From Pilasporangium apinafurcum (lineage: Eukaryota; Oomycota; Peronosporomycetes; Pythiales; Pythiaceae), in contig BCKE01000047.1 of NCBI GenBank assembly GCA_001600495.1, positions 226,499-290,498 on the forward strand: DNA of 64,000 nucleotides. Reading direction: 5' to 3'. The notes under the pieces are model-generated. The model had not been told where the DNA came from, did no database searches, and saw only the letters and a list, made by a program, of their open reading frames with translations. The position numbers and the translations under genes were made by a program. Below, one piece after another: positions 54,752-64,000 of the stretch (its first letter is position 1; every line of letters begins with the position of its first letter).

Positions 54752-56595
54752 TTAAACATTTGTGTGGCATGTACCACTGTTGTGACCGTCTGCTTTCCCA
54801 CACTTTCCGCATCTATAAACTCTACGCACTCTGGCCAAGCTTGTACCTTCTCCCCGAGACCGAATTCGACGTTTTCGGGGGCGTCCCGCCTGGCGATGAT
54901 ATTTCGCAGGCAGAAGAGCAGCATCTTTCTCCAATATTTGGTCAGGTGGAAGTTCTATTGGTACCAACGCTTGGTGATATTTCTTGACAGTGTAGCAGTC
55001 ATCTATCAGGGTCAGCGCAGTTTCGAGTAACCTTTGCTCGTGTTTCACCGTCAAAATGTGGCGACACGGAATCCTGTGCTGAACCCATATGTTGCATGGA
55101 CAATGCATATGCTCCAGGTCTACCCGGCGCTGTTTCAATGGGTAATCGCAGTGAGGAACATAAGCTACTCTGTCAGAACTAAACGCTGCTGTATAATCAG
55201 CGATTTGTCAAAGCCCATTCTGAAACTTGGATTCTGCGCGAGGGGTAACAACGCGTCCAGAGTCAATCCATTTCTGCGCTTGCTGCATCCGCTTGTACGC
55301 TTCTGTCATCATTATCATCGAGTATGCGCGAAAGTACTCATATGGAAGCATCAATCTTGGCCTCAATTTCAGCGACTTTGCTTGCTCACTTTCGACGAAG
55401 TTTGTAGTCCTCCACCCATAAAGTGGAATTACGTTGTAATGTGGATACAATGCTCACTTTTCTGGTTGTATATCCTTGAGATATGTAGCAGCTGGTACAT
55501 TCACATTTTCCAGGTAGGTGAGGAAGGTGTCGAACTCTTTTTTGGTCTCTGCCGCTTGTGCGCTCCACACCAACCCTTCATGGTGCACGGAAAGTTTAAT
55601 GTTTTTGTCACCCTCCATGTTACCTGTTATACACACAATGTTACAAATCCGATTCAATAGTGATATTAAAACTCAAACTTACCTATGATATGGCGCACGC
55701 AGAACATGTTGAACACATTGAGTACGCTTGTTCCCGATACAATGCCATTGTGTCGATCCGTAACAACTGGGATCTGAGCTAACGGGAATCCATGGTCAAT
55801 TAGACGACCAAAGAACCACAGGTAATTATCACGGTTTTCTAATGGTGCAAGAGCAACGGCAGCAACGCGATTTTGTAGATTGCCGTCCCGAGCGACCAAA
55901 ACAATCTGTACACCGTTATACATTTGATGCTTCATGTGGGCTGCATCGACACCAAATATCTTTTGCCCATTCTTGAACCAAGCCGGGTCAAGAATTATAA
56001 TTGCTCGCCGAAAATGCCCGTTGATGTCGTGTTGGACCTCTGTGAAGATACCGGGATTATACTCTTGAAACAAAGCTAGGTAGCTAGGGAGATATGCGAT
56101 CGACTCAAGGTTGTCTGAGACTGCGTCGGAAAGGATATCCTGCTTTGCTCGGTACACCATGCTGCAGCTACAAATCATGTGGGCTTGGTTCTGAAGTTGA
56201 TAAACAAGGGCTGGGGCGGAAACATCCATGTTCGCCATCACAGCGGAGCGCAAAACGCTGTTAGCAACAAGCTGTTTCTTGGTGGGCTTGATAAGACTTG
56301 TACAGTTCATATGTGACAGCTTGGCATTGGAAACATACCAGTAATTTGGTAGATTCTTCCGACGAGAGAGAGTAATGTTGACAAACCAGTCACATTGAGG
56401 GCCGCCATCGCAACGAAAATTCCTGTAATGACCTCCTTTTCTAATGATGACAGCATTCGTACCCTGCGAGAGCGCCAAATCTTTAATCGCAGCGACAGCT
56501 TGTCTCCCGGTTTCCCACTTCTTTGCTTTCAGACGCTGGACGCCTTGAACTTCCTGCATGTCTTGAGCTTCCAGTACTTCTTGAGTGTGCTCCAT
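54752..56595 (-). pseudogene. MULE transposase (MULE domain + SWIM finger), two in-frame stops
   Basis: Two exons, 55683-56595 and 54752-55623, summing to 595 codons. The N-terminal part resembles a FAR1/FLYWCH-like DNA-binding region (GHYRNFRCDGGPQCDWFVNI). The MULE transposase core follows with FGVDAAHMKHQMYNGVQIVL (first Asp) and VVTDRHNGI (second Asp); FDTFLTYLENVNV could supply the helical region with the third acidic residue. The C-terminus has a SWIM finger, CPCNIWVQHRIPCRH, and a zinc knuckle CGKCGKADGHNSGTC. In-frame TGA codons at 55454-55456 (between QPEK and ALYPHYN) and 55208-55210 (after NGL) interrupt the reading. Mobilisation would need a transposase from another copy. Confidence 0.85.
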
Positions 56596-56677
56596 TATTT
56601 TGAATTCATGCAGAGCGAATACACAAACACAGATTCTAATCTAATAAAAAACCGGACTTTGACAGGTCCGATCTTTT

Positions 56678-56828
56678 TATTTTTAATCACTTAACCTGTC
56701 TCACTAAGGCTCTGTAGTTTACGGACTGTCCAGTCGTATCGTAATAAAACTCTCATCCTAAATGTTTAAAACAATTTGTAGCACCTTTTGCTCAAATATT
56801 TTTTTGTGGCACCTTTTGAAATTTTCCC
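56678..56828. repeat. MULE right terminal inverted repeat
   Basis: Inverted copy of 54301-54451; followed by TTTTTTGTA (56829-56837), the second target-site copy. Confidence 0.92.
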
Positions 56829-56841
56829 TTTTTTGTATTTA

Positions 56842-58736
56842 CAGTGGGGGACACCATGTAGGGGGGAAAGCTAAAACACACTTCTTCTTGTTTCATGTGA
56901 AAGAGCAAGTTTTAAAACGAAAAACAAGGGTAAATTCGGTATATTTTGCAAATCGTGTCATTATATAAAGCTGAAAATAACGCACATACAAATCTCCATA
57001 TATTATTGGTCAGACAAATACACAGATGCCTCACTGTCTATATCATCGTCACTATCGTTGCATTCCTCACCTGTCGAGTCGTCTTCCATCGCGATGGCAT
57101 GGTCATGCAGTTCGTAGAGTTTTGTGTTTGTCTTCTCGATGCATCGTTGTACTGTGTGCGAAGTGAGTGCGTCAAATGCGTCGCTCAATCGTCGCCGTAC
57201 GTCGCTGAGTGTCGTTTCTGTTGTATATTGTCTCTCAACCTCACCTTTTACTACAGCCCAGACCAACTCGATGGGTTGTAGATTGGAGTGATGAGGTGGA
57301 GTGTACACGACTTCGTGGTCATCATTCTTTGCCATTGTACAGACAACAGGTTCGACATTGTGTTGTATGTACTCATGCAACCGATTCCATAATGTTACGC
57401 GCAGCTCATGGGAATGGAATGGAATCTGTAGTCATGTGCACGCATCCTGCAGTTGTTGTTTCTTCATGTTTCCACGAGGAGTGTCAGGAGGGAGTGTCTT
57501 GTGGTAGCGGGCATTATCCATGACAATCAATGCATTTTGAATACCGCGTGCGCGAAGTGCAGCGAGTAGCCTTTGCATCCATAGCATGAAGTACTTGCCA
57601 TCGAACATTTCATGATAGTCTTTTGTTTGTACTTTTCCGCCCTCAAACACATCGATAGTGTCTTTCATCAAATGTGCATGCTGCCATGCAATCCGCTCAG
57701 ATTCAGGAACGGTCATATCTGCGCCAACAATCGCAGCGATAAAGCACAAACGTCGCCCTTTGTGTGCCACCGTAACCTCTAGATCTTGCTCGCCGTTTGA
57801 GTCAAAGAGACTGTCATCATGGCGATGGTAGTTCTGGTGAATGTAGCTCTCGTCGAGGTAGACGACACGCCGACAGTGTGATCGGATCTCTCTTGTCATC
57901 TTCGACACGTATTCATCCCTTATTCGTGTCAAATTAGCTTTCATTTTGTATGTAAGAGATTGTTTTCTCCTGCCGCGAGAATACCCGAGATAGTTGGGAT
58001 ATTGTCGCACTGATCGAAGAGCAGATTCCATGCTTGCTTTGGTGTCACAATTTACATATATGTAGCCCATACTTTTGAGCAGCATCATGACATCCTTTGC
58101 CACAGTACGCTCTTTTCGTTGCCGTCGCTCTCTTACAAACAACTGGACACATGACGCCGCGACTTTTACATGAGGGACACGTGTCGACTTGCTTTCATAG
58201 TTACCTTTTGGTTTCGCAACTTCCATTTCATTTCCGTTCCAATAATCTGCCCACACTGCGCCAACAAGCTCTTTCTTTCTGTTCAATAGCGAGGCAACGC
58301 GATCTGTCGCGCGTGCATTCTTCACGGTACGTCCGCGCGTAATTTCTCGTTACTGATGGAAGTGTTCGTTGCGAATTTTTGCTTGTAAAAGAAGTATGTC
58401 AAGCTCCTCGCCGATTGACACTATGTTTCCTCACTGCTGCTTGACATAGCGGACGACATCCTGCAGTGTGATGTCATCCACCACTGTCATTCTTTTCCTT
58501 TTCTCTCTCCCATCTCGTTCGCTCGCTTTATACTTGGTTTTTGTATATTTGGGAACAGCATCTGCGGAGTTGTCATGAACATCCGACCGTAGCTCCGCCA
58601 TTTTTTTGCTTATGGCGGGGAAAAAATATCAGCGGAAAGCGCACACAAAATGCAAGCATTTATTGCAATTTAACACAATAAAACGAAAAATTTACAAAAT
58701 AATAGACGTTTCCCCCCTACATGCTGTCCGGTATTG
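56842..58736 (-). mobile_element. Tc1/mariner-superfamily element with imperfect 28-bp inverted ends
   Basis: Left end CAGTGGGGGACACCATGTAG.. and the reversed right end CAATACCGGACAGCATGTAG.. agree at 23 of 28 positions and share GGGGGGAAA after that. The left end is preceded by TA; the right flank reads TT where a second TA is expected, so the duplication is eroded or the right end is a base or two off. One transposase gene lies inside. The MULE insertion lies four bases to the left of this element. Confidence 0.75.
57003..58601 (-). pseudogene. Tc1/mariner-like DDE transposase with three in-frame stops
   Basis: From ATG 58601 (MAELRSDVHDNSADAVPK) to 57003 one frame of 533 codons is continuous except for stops at 58431-58433 (TGA), 58350-58352 (TAA) and 57432-57434 (TGA). 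It contains a helix-turn-helix-like start (TRGRTVKNARATDRVASLLN), then the DDE core: VVYLDESYIHQNYH (first Asp), ALIVMDNARYHKTLP (second Asp) and YTPPHHSNLQPIELVWAVVK (third acidic, Glu). Order and local motifs match the IS630/Tc1/mariner superfamily. The C-terminus is acidic. Inactive as read. Confidence 0.85.
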
Positions 58737-58981
58737 TTAACACCCTATTTCTGAGTCAATTGGTACTGAACTGGTGATATTTCAGAAAATTACAAAATTC
58801 GGATTTTGATTAGAGATGTTGATATTGATAATGTGAATAGGGATGTAAATTGCAATTATAATGAGGGGCTGAACGTTGAAAGAAGGTTCGTACTTCAATA
58901 GATATAGCTACTTGATCACATCGACTCCGACCATTTTCTTCCACGAGAAGGCCAAGTGGTAGGACCGCTTGTAGTATTAAA

Positions 58982-59668
58982 TTGCTCATCATGTCATCTA
59001 ATTATTATGTCATATACGGTGGATCACGATCGTGGGTACTTTATGGCCCGTTCAAACTATATGTCGATACTAATTGCTGTCATTTCCTGAGTAAGCGTGA
59101 CTTTTGCATGGATTCTATCCCGACAATTACCTGTACGTGTAAAGCGGCACGCTGCGCGATGTGCCTCGTGTGCAGTAAATGCGGATGCGATCATGATGGT
59201 CGATTCGTGGAAGACAAACTAGCACGGAAGCGTGGCCAACACGGGCCAGCCAAGAAAAACAGCGGTGGGAAGCGACCGCAAAGGCAAGTAAATGCATATC
59301 GAGACGGTGCTCTTGGGGAATCCCCTAACATACCGTTGAAAAAAAGAAACACAAAGATCTAAAACGAAATTCGGAGACTACTCCGAGCTATTGGCGAATC
59401 GTCGACGCAATTGGTTCCAGGTTCATCTCCATCTCTTGCACTCCGAAATCCCCCTGACATTCTACGAGCGTTAGGCCACGGTGCCACCGTTGACACTTTC
59501 TACGCTCACATACCTTCGCAAGAAAACCACCACCAGCCTCAGACCTGGTCCAAGCGCGACGACCCAGCTATCAAGCGCATTTTTTTTGATCTACAAAAAG
59601 ATAGTTTTTCGCATTGCGTCCACCTTCTGCGGTATGTCACGAGAAGCGACGGACGTTTTTTGGTCTGA
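58982..59668 (+). pseudogene. Cys-rich N-terminal part of a transposase-like gene, broken
   Basis: One frame, interrupted by a TAA at 59360-59362. The first part has a cysteine cluster, TCTCKAARCAMCLVCSKCGC, with several C-x2-C/C-x-C steps suggesting a zinc-binding domain, then basic KKNSGGKRPQRQVNAY. After the stop it continues ..DDPAIKRIFFDLQKDSF and so on until 59668. Coding sense passes to another frame near 59630, where the large ORF's credible part begins. I read this as the N-terminus of the same protein, separated by one nonsense codon and one frameshift; an intron over either point cannot be ruled out. Confidence 0.5.
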
Positions 59669-61769
59669 ATTTTTGTCGGAACAACACCTGTATAATGAAC
59701 AACCCGTGACCAGTGACATTCTTAAGATTTTAGCCAGTTATCCCAACAAAAGTAAGCGCGGAAATATCGGAAAACGAGTCATACGAGCAATTTTATGCAA
59801 GCTTACCCCACTGAGCAAGATTGACGCAAAGCGTCAATCGGTACCAGGATTCATCATGTCAAGAACCAGTTTTTCCAAAGGGAAAAGCGACTTTGCTTTC
59901 TTGGCTGATGGTATTTGTTTGGAGCGCGTTCCTCGATCGATTCAGCGCTTTGCCACCATTAACGTTGAGTCAGCAATAGCGTTTATTTTATCCCCTGAAT
60001 ATGTAGCGTACTTCTCCTGGGGTACAAAAAAGCTTTGGGTTGATGGGAAAACACACATATTCCCTGCCATTATGCGCAAGAAAGCCAAAAAGCACATTTA
60101 CGATGGATACGTGGAAAAATCGTCATCACATATTGAGAATATTCAGTTGCTTTCGCGACCCACATTCTATCGTATTATGGCAACCCTGACTGTTGGAGGT
60201 GCAAAGACAAGAAAAGCAGTGGATTATGTCACCTGTTTTTTAGTGAACGATTCATTTGCCGTGATCTCTCAAATTATCGTGACAACTAACTTGAACGATG
60301 AGCTTAGGCAACTCCTCCTCAAAGAAATGGAAAGTGTTCGAGCTTACTTGAAATACGGTTTTGATGCCCAAGTGAAAAATTTCCCCGCTGATTGTCTCCT
60401 GCATCAGCTCCACTATGGGTTGACTTCTACCAACAGCGATGTTAGCAGCAATCTTTCACCATGCGCGGCATGCGAGCGACCGTTCCGATTTTTTGATGAC
60501 CTAATTGAAGCTTTGGGCCATTCTGGATCGCATGTATCTACTATTGAAGTGGTTAAGAACTGTGCATCAAAAGCAAAGCCCTACCTTGGCCACCGTTTGC
60601 GAGTAGTGAACCAGCAATTGGCAATCGCTCAAATTTCATCGGATTTGCGCCAGAAATGTATGGCTGAAGGTGGGCCAACTGAAGCCCTGATAATAATTGA
60701 CTTCAAAATGAAGCTTGAGCCCATGCATTACCGTGAAAAAACTGTCGAACACTACGGAAAGCGAGGAATAAGCTGGCATGGAGCAATGGCCCAGTACTTT
60801 ACGTTGGAGACCGATGAGAATTCGCCGGACACCCCGCCAATTCCAGTCGATCGAAGATTATATTTTGATCACTTATCTGATGGTGACAATCGACAAGATC
60901 GCGAAGCTGCTATTTCTATGATTGAAGCTATACTGATGAGACTTCGTAAAGATCTACCTGATATTAACACTATCATCCTCCAAAGCGACAATGCAACATG
61001 CTACCAGAATGCAATGATTGCTTTGGTACTGCCCTATATTTCAGCTGCACACAATATCAATATCTTGCGTTTTATTCACACTGAGACCCAAGATGGTAAA
61101 TCGGCAATAGATGCACATTTTGCTCGTTCTATGCGAGTGTTGAAGATATGGGTAGAGGAAGGGAACAACTGTGTTACGCCAACTCAGGCAGTGATGGGGT
61201 TAAAGAGCCATGGTGGACTACCAAATTGTGTTGTTGAACTAGTAGAGCATGATCGTGACCGCCTACAACAACTTTCACAGGAACTACAACACATGGAGGC
61301 AACTTACAAGCGCTTTATACCACGTGCAAACGGAATCATGATCGAATTTACAGAATCACAGTTGTTGGGCCAGAACAATAGAAGCGTTTCTGACATACGA
61401 AGGTATCGTTGCTGTCCAGATTTCAGGATCACTGTATTTGATTACTCAGGCATAGGTCAAGGCCGCACCATTCTCGTTAAACCCTCGAAGGGCATGTGTA
61501 TCAACGAATCCGATGTGATAGAACCTCTAGACACTAATGAAAATGATGACGAAGGTTTTGGATTTGAAGAAATTGCTGGATCTTTTGGTGACGACGAGGA
61601 CATGCGTGTTCTAAGTGGTGATGGTGTTGTCGGTGTTGGTGATTGTGGCGATGTGACAGATGAAGACGTCAACGCTGACGCAGAACAAGATGTATACGTA
61701 GAAGTGGAAACTGTGATATTACGGATGAAAACATCAATGTGGAAAGAGGGAACCTCACGTTGTGAATAA
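59481..61769 (+). CDS. Large transposase-like protein of unrecognised family
   Basis: Long frame of 762 codons; credible protein starts near MSREATDVFWSEFL (about 59634), because upstream codons overlap the other frame. Possible RNase H-like acidic residues: ALIIIDFKMKLEPMHYREKT, later INTIILQSDNATCYQNAMI, and HTETQDGKSAIDAHFARSMR, a spacing suggesting a DDE-type catalytic core. A small C-x2-C (SPCAACERPF) sits near residues 327-336. The C-terminus is acidic (..GFGFEEIAGSFGDDEDM). A related broken copy lies at 63.1-63.5 kb, so it is repetitive. I do not recognise the superfamily; domestication, a new DNA transposon, or a nuclease of another kind are possible. Confidence 0.6.
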   Translation: MPPLTLSTLTYLRKKTTTSLRPGPSATTQLSSAFFLIYKKIVFRIASTFCGMSREATDVFWSEFLSEQHLYNEQPVTSDILKILASYPNKSKRGNIGKRVIRAILCKLTPLSKIDAKRQSVPGFIMSRTSFSKGKSDFAFLADGICLERVPRSIQRFATINVESAIAFILSPEYVAYFSWGTKKLWVDGKTHIFPAIMRKKAKKHIYDGYVEKSSSHIENIQLLSRPTFYRIMATLTVGGAKTRKAVDYVTCFLVNDSFAVISQIIVTTNLNDELRQLLLKEMESVRAYLKYGFDAQVKNFPADCLLHQLHYGLTSTNSDVSSNLSPCAACERPFRFFDDLIEALGHSGSHVSTIEVVKNCASKAKPYLGHRLRVVNQQLAIAQISSDLRQKCMAEGGPTEALIIIDFKMKLEPMHYREKTVEHYGKRGISWHGAMAQYFTLETDENSPDTPPIPVDRRLYFDHLSDGDNRQDREAAISMIEAILMRLRKDLPDINTIILQSDNATCYQNAMIALVLPYISAAHNINILRFIHTETQDGKSAIDAHFARSMRVLKIWVEEGNNCVTPTQAVMGLKSHGGLPNCVVELVEHDRDRLQQLSQELQHMEATYKRFIPRANGIMIEFTESQLLGQNNRSVSDIRRYRCCPDFRITVFDYSGIGQGRTILVKPSKGMCINESDVIEPLDTNENDDEGFGFEEIAGSFGDDEDMRVLSGDGVVGVGDCGDVTDEDVNADAEQDVYVEVETVILRMKTSMWKEGTSRCE

Positions 61770-62990
61770 GGTCGCTCAGATTTCTCCAAGCACCTCCCTC
61801 AGCCCTTTTAGTCACCCGACCATCAGTATGTTCCACACTAAGGGTCCATACAATGGCGTCATGCAATCACACCTCAAATGGTTATATAAAATATAAATAA
61901 ACATCACATTAACTAGGCGAGCCCACATTATAAATATACAACATAAAACACATATATTCGACAAGAATGAATTTCCTCCACGACCCATTCTCTCAAACCT
62001 TGCCACCCAACAATTCACCCATCATATGAGGTCAGTTAACCATTAGCCATTGATCAACTGCCCTCGACATACAATTCCATACATTGCCATCCACATAAAC
62101 CAAACAAACCACTCCACATTTTGTCGAATGTGGTCAAACGTTCATCAGGGCTGCTGGCGTTCCCTCACAGCCCTTCTGAAAACGATACATGGGGTACCCA
62201 TATTCGTTCGTCACGCGTTTCGCGCCGCACTTATTCGCACCACTATTCCCTGGTGGGTTACCCGACCAGCTCCGAACATGGTATATGAATAGCATCGAAT
62301 AAATGACTCTATTACAATACATTATATAAATAGCCCTCTTCCTAGCGCCTTCTTGCCCCTAAGATCTCTCACGACACATGCCATTGGTTATAGCATATTC
62401 GTGGTTCTAGTCAATAGGGATGAAATAACTAGGCAATTTCTCAACAGCTCTCCTCGAATGGTTGTGAGGTATTCGGATCACAGAATATGAGAATATACAA
62501 GCCATTCATATACATATCACTAAGAACCCTCATCATGTTCATAAACGAACACTCAGACTCCGATTACTTCTATAACTTCACATGCACCGGAGCCCACTTA
62601 CTAAACGTCGACATTCAGACCGACTCCTACCTTGAGAGGGGCTTGGAGCCTTGCGCTGCGGTTCTGAAGTCGACTTGGGTGTTTAGGGGGAAAAAGTAGA
62701 CTGATATTAAAATAGTTAGGTTATAATGTAACAATAAACAATCGAGCTGGATCCTTAACTACGTGGCTTGATCTGATTGGCTGAAAATCTGAACTTAGCA
62801 AATGCGAACTTTGTTGTTGTCACAAAATCGGATTTAACCATAAATCCAAATAATTCCATTATATCACAGAAGCGCGTGTATATCATGTAAGGATTGAAGA
62901 CTTTTTATATCTTGACGTCCCTGGTTCAAATCTCACAAGTTCATAATTTTGCATATCAAGCTACATATCTGATATTGTTATGATTATTTC
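61770..62990. other. AT-rich region without recognised genes
   Basis: No gene supported. Short frames only. A B-box-like GGTTCAAATCTC near 62933-62944 could be a tRNA or SINE relic but lacks a convincing A box. Confidence 0.4.
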
Positions 62991-63055
62991 ATTTACGAAA
63001 GCGTAATTACTATATTTACGAAAACGTAATTACTAATTTACGAAAGCGTAATTAC
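62991..63055. repeat. Three tandem palindromic 20-bp units
   Basis: ATTTACGAAARCGTAATTAC occurs at 62991-63010, 63014-63033 and 63036-63055 (R is G, A, G). Each contains the inverted repeat TTACG..CGTAA, so each can form a hairpin or bind a dimeric protein. They end about 20 bp before the transposase-related fragment at 63076. Confidence 0.75.
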
Positions 63056-63075
63056 GAGGTAACCATTGCATATTT

Positions 63076-63560
63076 ATGTGTAAGGAAGAATGGTTGGTTC
63101 TTAGGCCAATAAGAAATGAATGGTTAGAAAGAAAGAGAGTAGTGCAAGCTAAAACAATAATCTCACTTTTTAATTTACCTTCAAACACTCAAGTTCCTTA
63201 CATATCAAGTCATACACGTGGAGAGTTGAAGCAGCTCAGTAATGAGCTGTCAGGATTTTCACTATCGTGTGACAGTTTTACCGTGACACATCAGGATTCG
63301 AGCGCACTGAAAGAGGGCTGCCTCGTCAAAAAAAATAATCGAAGCATCCAGCGGTTTTACACAAAAGCCGTTGAGTATGCTGTTGCCTATATTCTCTCAC
63401 CCGATAATATCTTTTTTTTGTTATGGGGAACAAAACGGCTTCAAGTGGATGGGAAAATATAACTATTTCCTGCATTAATTCGACCCCGATCCAGAACGCA
63501 CATATACAAAACGTACATTGTGACGATTACTGAGTTTAAACGACGCTGATTGGAGGAAAA
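63076..63560 (+). pseudogene. Diverged, broken relative of the 59.5-61.8 kb transposase-like ORF
   Basis: NNRSIQRFYTKAVEYAVAYI, then LSPDNIFFLLWGTKRLQVDG, aligns with PRSIQRFATINVESAIAFIL, then SPEYVAYFSWGTKKLWVDGK of the large ORF. After a TAA at 63460 the same frame continues LFPALIRPRSRTHIYKTYIV, matching HIFPAIMRKKAKKHIYDGYV, then ends. So a 5' fragment (about 150 residues) with a nonsense codon; the remainder is missing. The low identity shows an old divergence, not a recent duplicate. Confidence 0.7.
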
Positions 63561-64000
63561 TCGGATTTGCGAGTTCCGAATGGTCGAAATACGACGAACT
63601 TGGAGGACGTTGGTGGGCGGAGGTGGTAACTTGAACGCAAAATGAAAAGTGAATTAGATGGAGGACTTAGTTCGTTAGCGCTTCATCTAAGCTCCCGTTG
63701 AATGCATGTTTTTCTAATCTGATTACGATCATCTTTCTACTTTCTTCCTTTACACATGTATTTATTGTAATGGGACTGACACAACAATCCCAAAACACGA
63801 CACACACGCTTGTGCGATAGAGGAAGCGATACTCTCCTGACTTGGAAGGAGAGAGGGAAGGCGACTTGAGTGGTTTAGAGAAAATTTGCAACTGAATTAA
63901 ATGTTAATGATTCCTAAAATATAAAACCACTAGGAGCCTATGGGGCTAAATGCAATGAACCTACTAAAGTGATATAAAACCTATGAATCTGATACATATA
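63561..64000. other. No feature recognised
   Basis: Short frames only (for example 63667-63891, minus). Nothing supported. Confidence 0.35.

Larger units (their letters stand above)
54301..56828 (-). mobile_element. Mutator-like element (MULE), structurally complete ends
   Basis: 2528 bp bounded by 151-bp terminal inverted repeats (54301-54451 and 56678-56828) that differ at only one base by my alignment (GATGGGAG versus GATGAGAG). It is flanked by an exact 9-bp duplication TTTTTTGTA. Inside lies one transposase gene on the minus strand. Near-identical ends point to recent insertion, while the transposase carries two in-frame stops. Confidence 0.92.

Noticed and set aside
57003-57380. Separate 125-aa gene
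   Set aside because: It is the in-frame continuation of the Tc1-like transposase past a TGA and carries its third catalytic residue.
62487-62699. 70-codon frame as a small secreted effector
   Set aside because: No signal peptide, no effector motif, and AT-rich surroundings full of similar chance frames.

Overview
This is a eukaryotic window with compact, intron-containing genes. Most introns are about 55-100 bp with GT..AG ends, and intergenic gaps are often under 300 bp. The gene set (a CFAP100-type axonemal protein, a radial-spoke RSPH14-like protein, an RPEL array, PDZ arrays, an RGS+DENN fusion, an EF-hand/ankyrin/FN3 fusion) fits a stramenopile that makes flagellated zoospores. I infer an oomycete, probably Albugo-like because of the compactness; this rests on gene content and was not checked by any search.

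Layout. 1-25 kb is ordinary gene-dense euchromatin: CFAP100 (partial), a small membrane protein, an unidentified spliced gene, a PDZ-array protein, a TMEM184-type membrane protein, FACT subunit SPT16, a PD-(D/E)XK nuclease-like protein, the EF-hand/ANK/FN3 protein, a PH-domain PI 4-kinase, a second unidentified spliced gene, a SEL1 protein, cystathionine gamma-lyase and a C1GALT-like glycosyltransferase. 25.2-26.6 kb holds a Fanzor-type (eukaryotic TnpB-like) nuclease ORF. 27-31.4 kb has an RGS-RGS-DENN protein and a polysaccharide deacetylase. 31.4-34.4 kb is a decayed mobile-element patch with remnants of two Fanzor/TnpB families. 34.4-53.7 kb returns to host genes: ADF/cofilin, RSPH14-like, a 1382-aa armadillo protein, a C2 protein, 6-phosphogluconolactonase, an M3 oligopeptidase, NSF, the RPEL protein, a MYND-finger protein and a SET protein. 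A further Fanzor remnant sits just upstream of the armadillo gene. 53.7-64 kb is transposon territory: a MULE with 151-bp terminal inverted repeats and an exact 9-bp target duplication, a Tc1/mariner-like element immediately beside it, a large transposase-like ORF of unrecognised family, and a diverged broken relative of that ORF.

Functionally the host genes are housekeeping (chromatin, membrane traffic, phosphoinositides, actin, sulfur amino acids, pentose phosphate), cilium structure and signalling; I see no operon-like or cluster logic. The most unusual content is the Fanzor material: one long ORF retaining RuvC and zinc-ribbon motifs, one more remnant of that type, and two copies of a second type. 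The two second-type copies share a conserved stretch past the stop codon, which is a candidate right end or guide-RNA scaffold. Exon structures were worked out by hand from splice signals and reading-frame continuity; where stated, exon lengths sum to whole codons.
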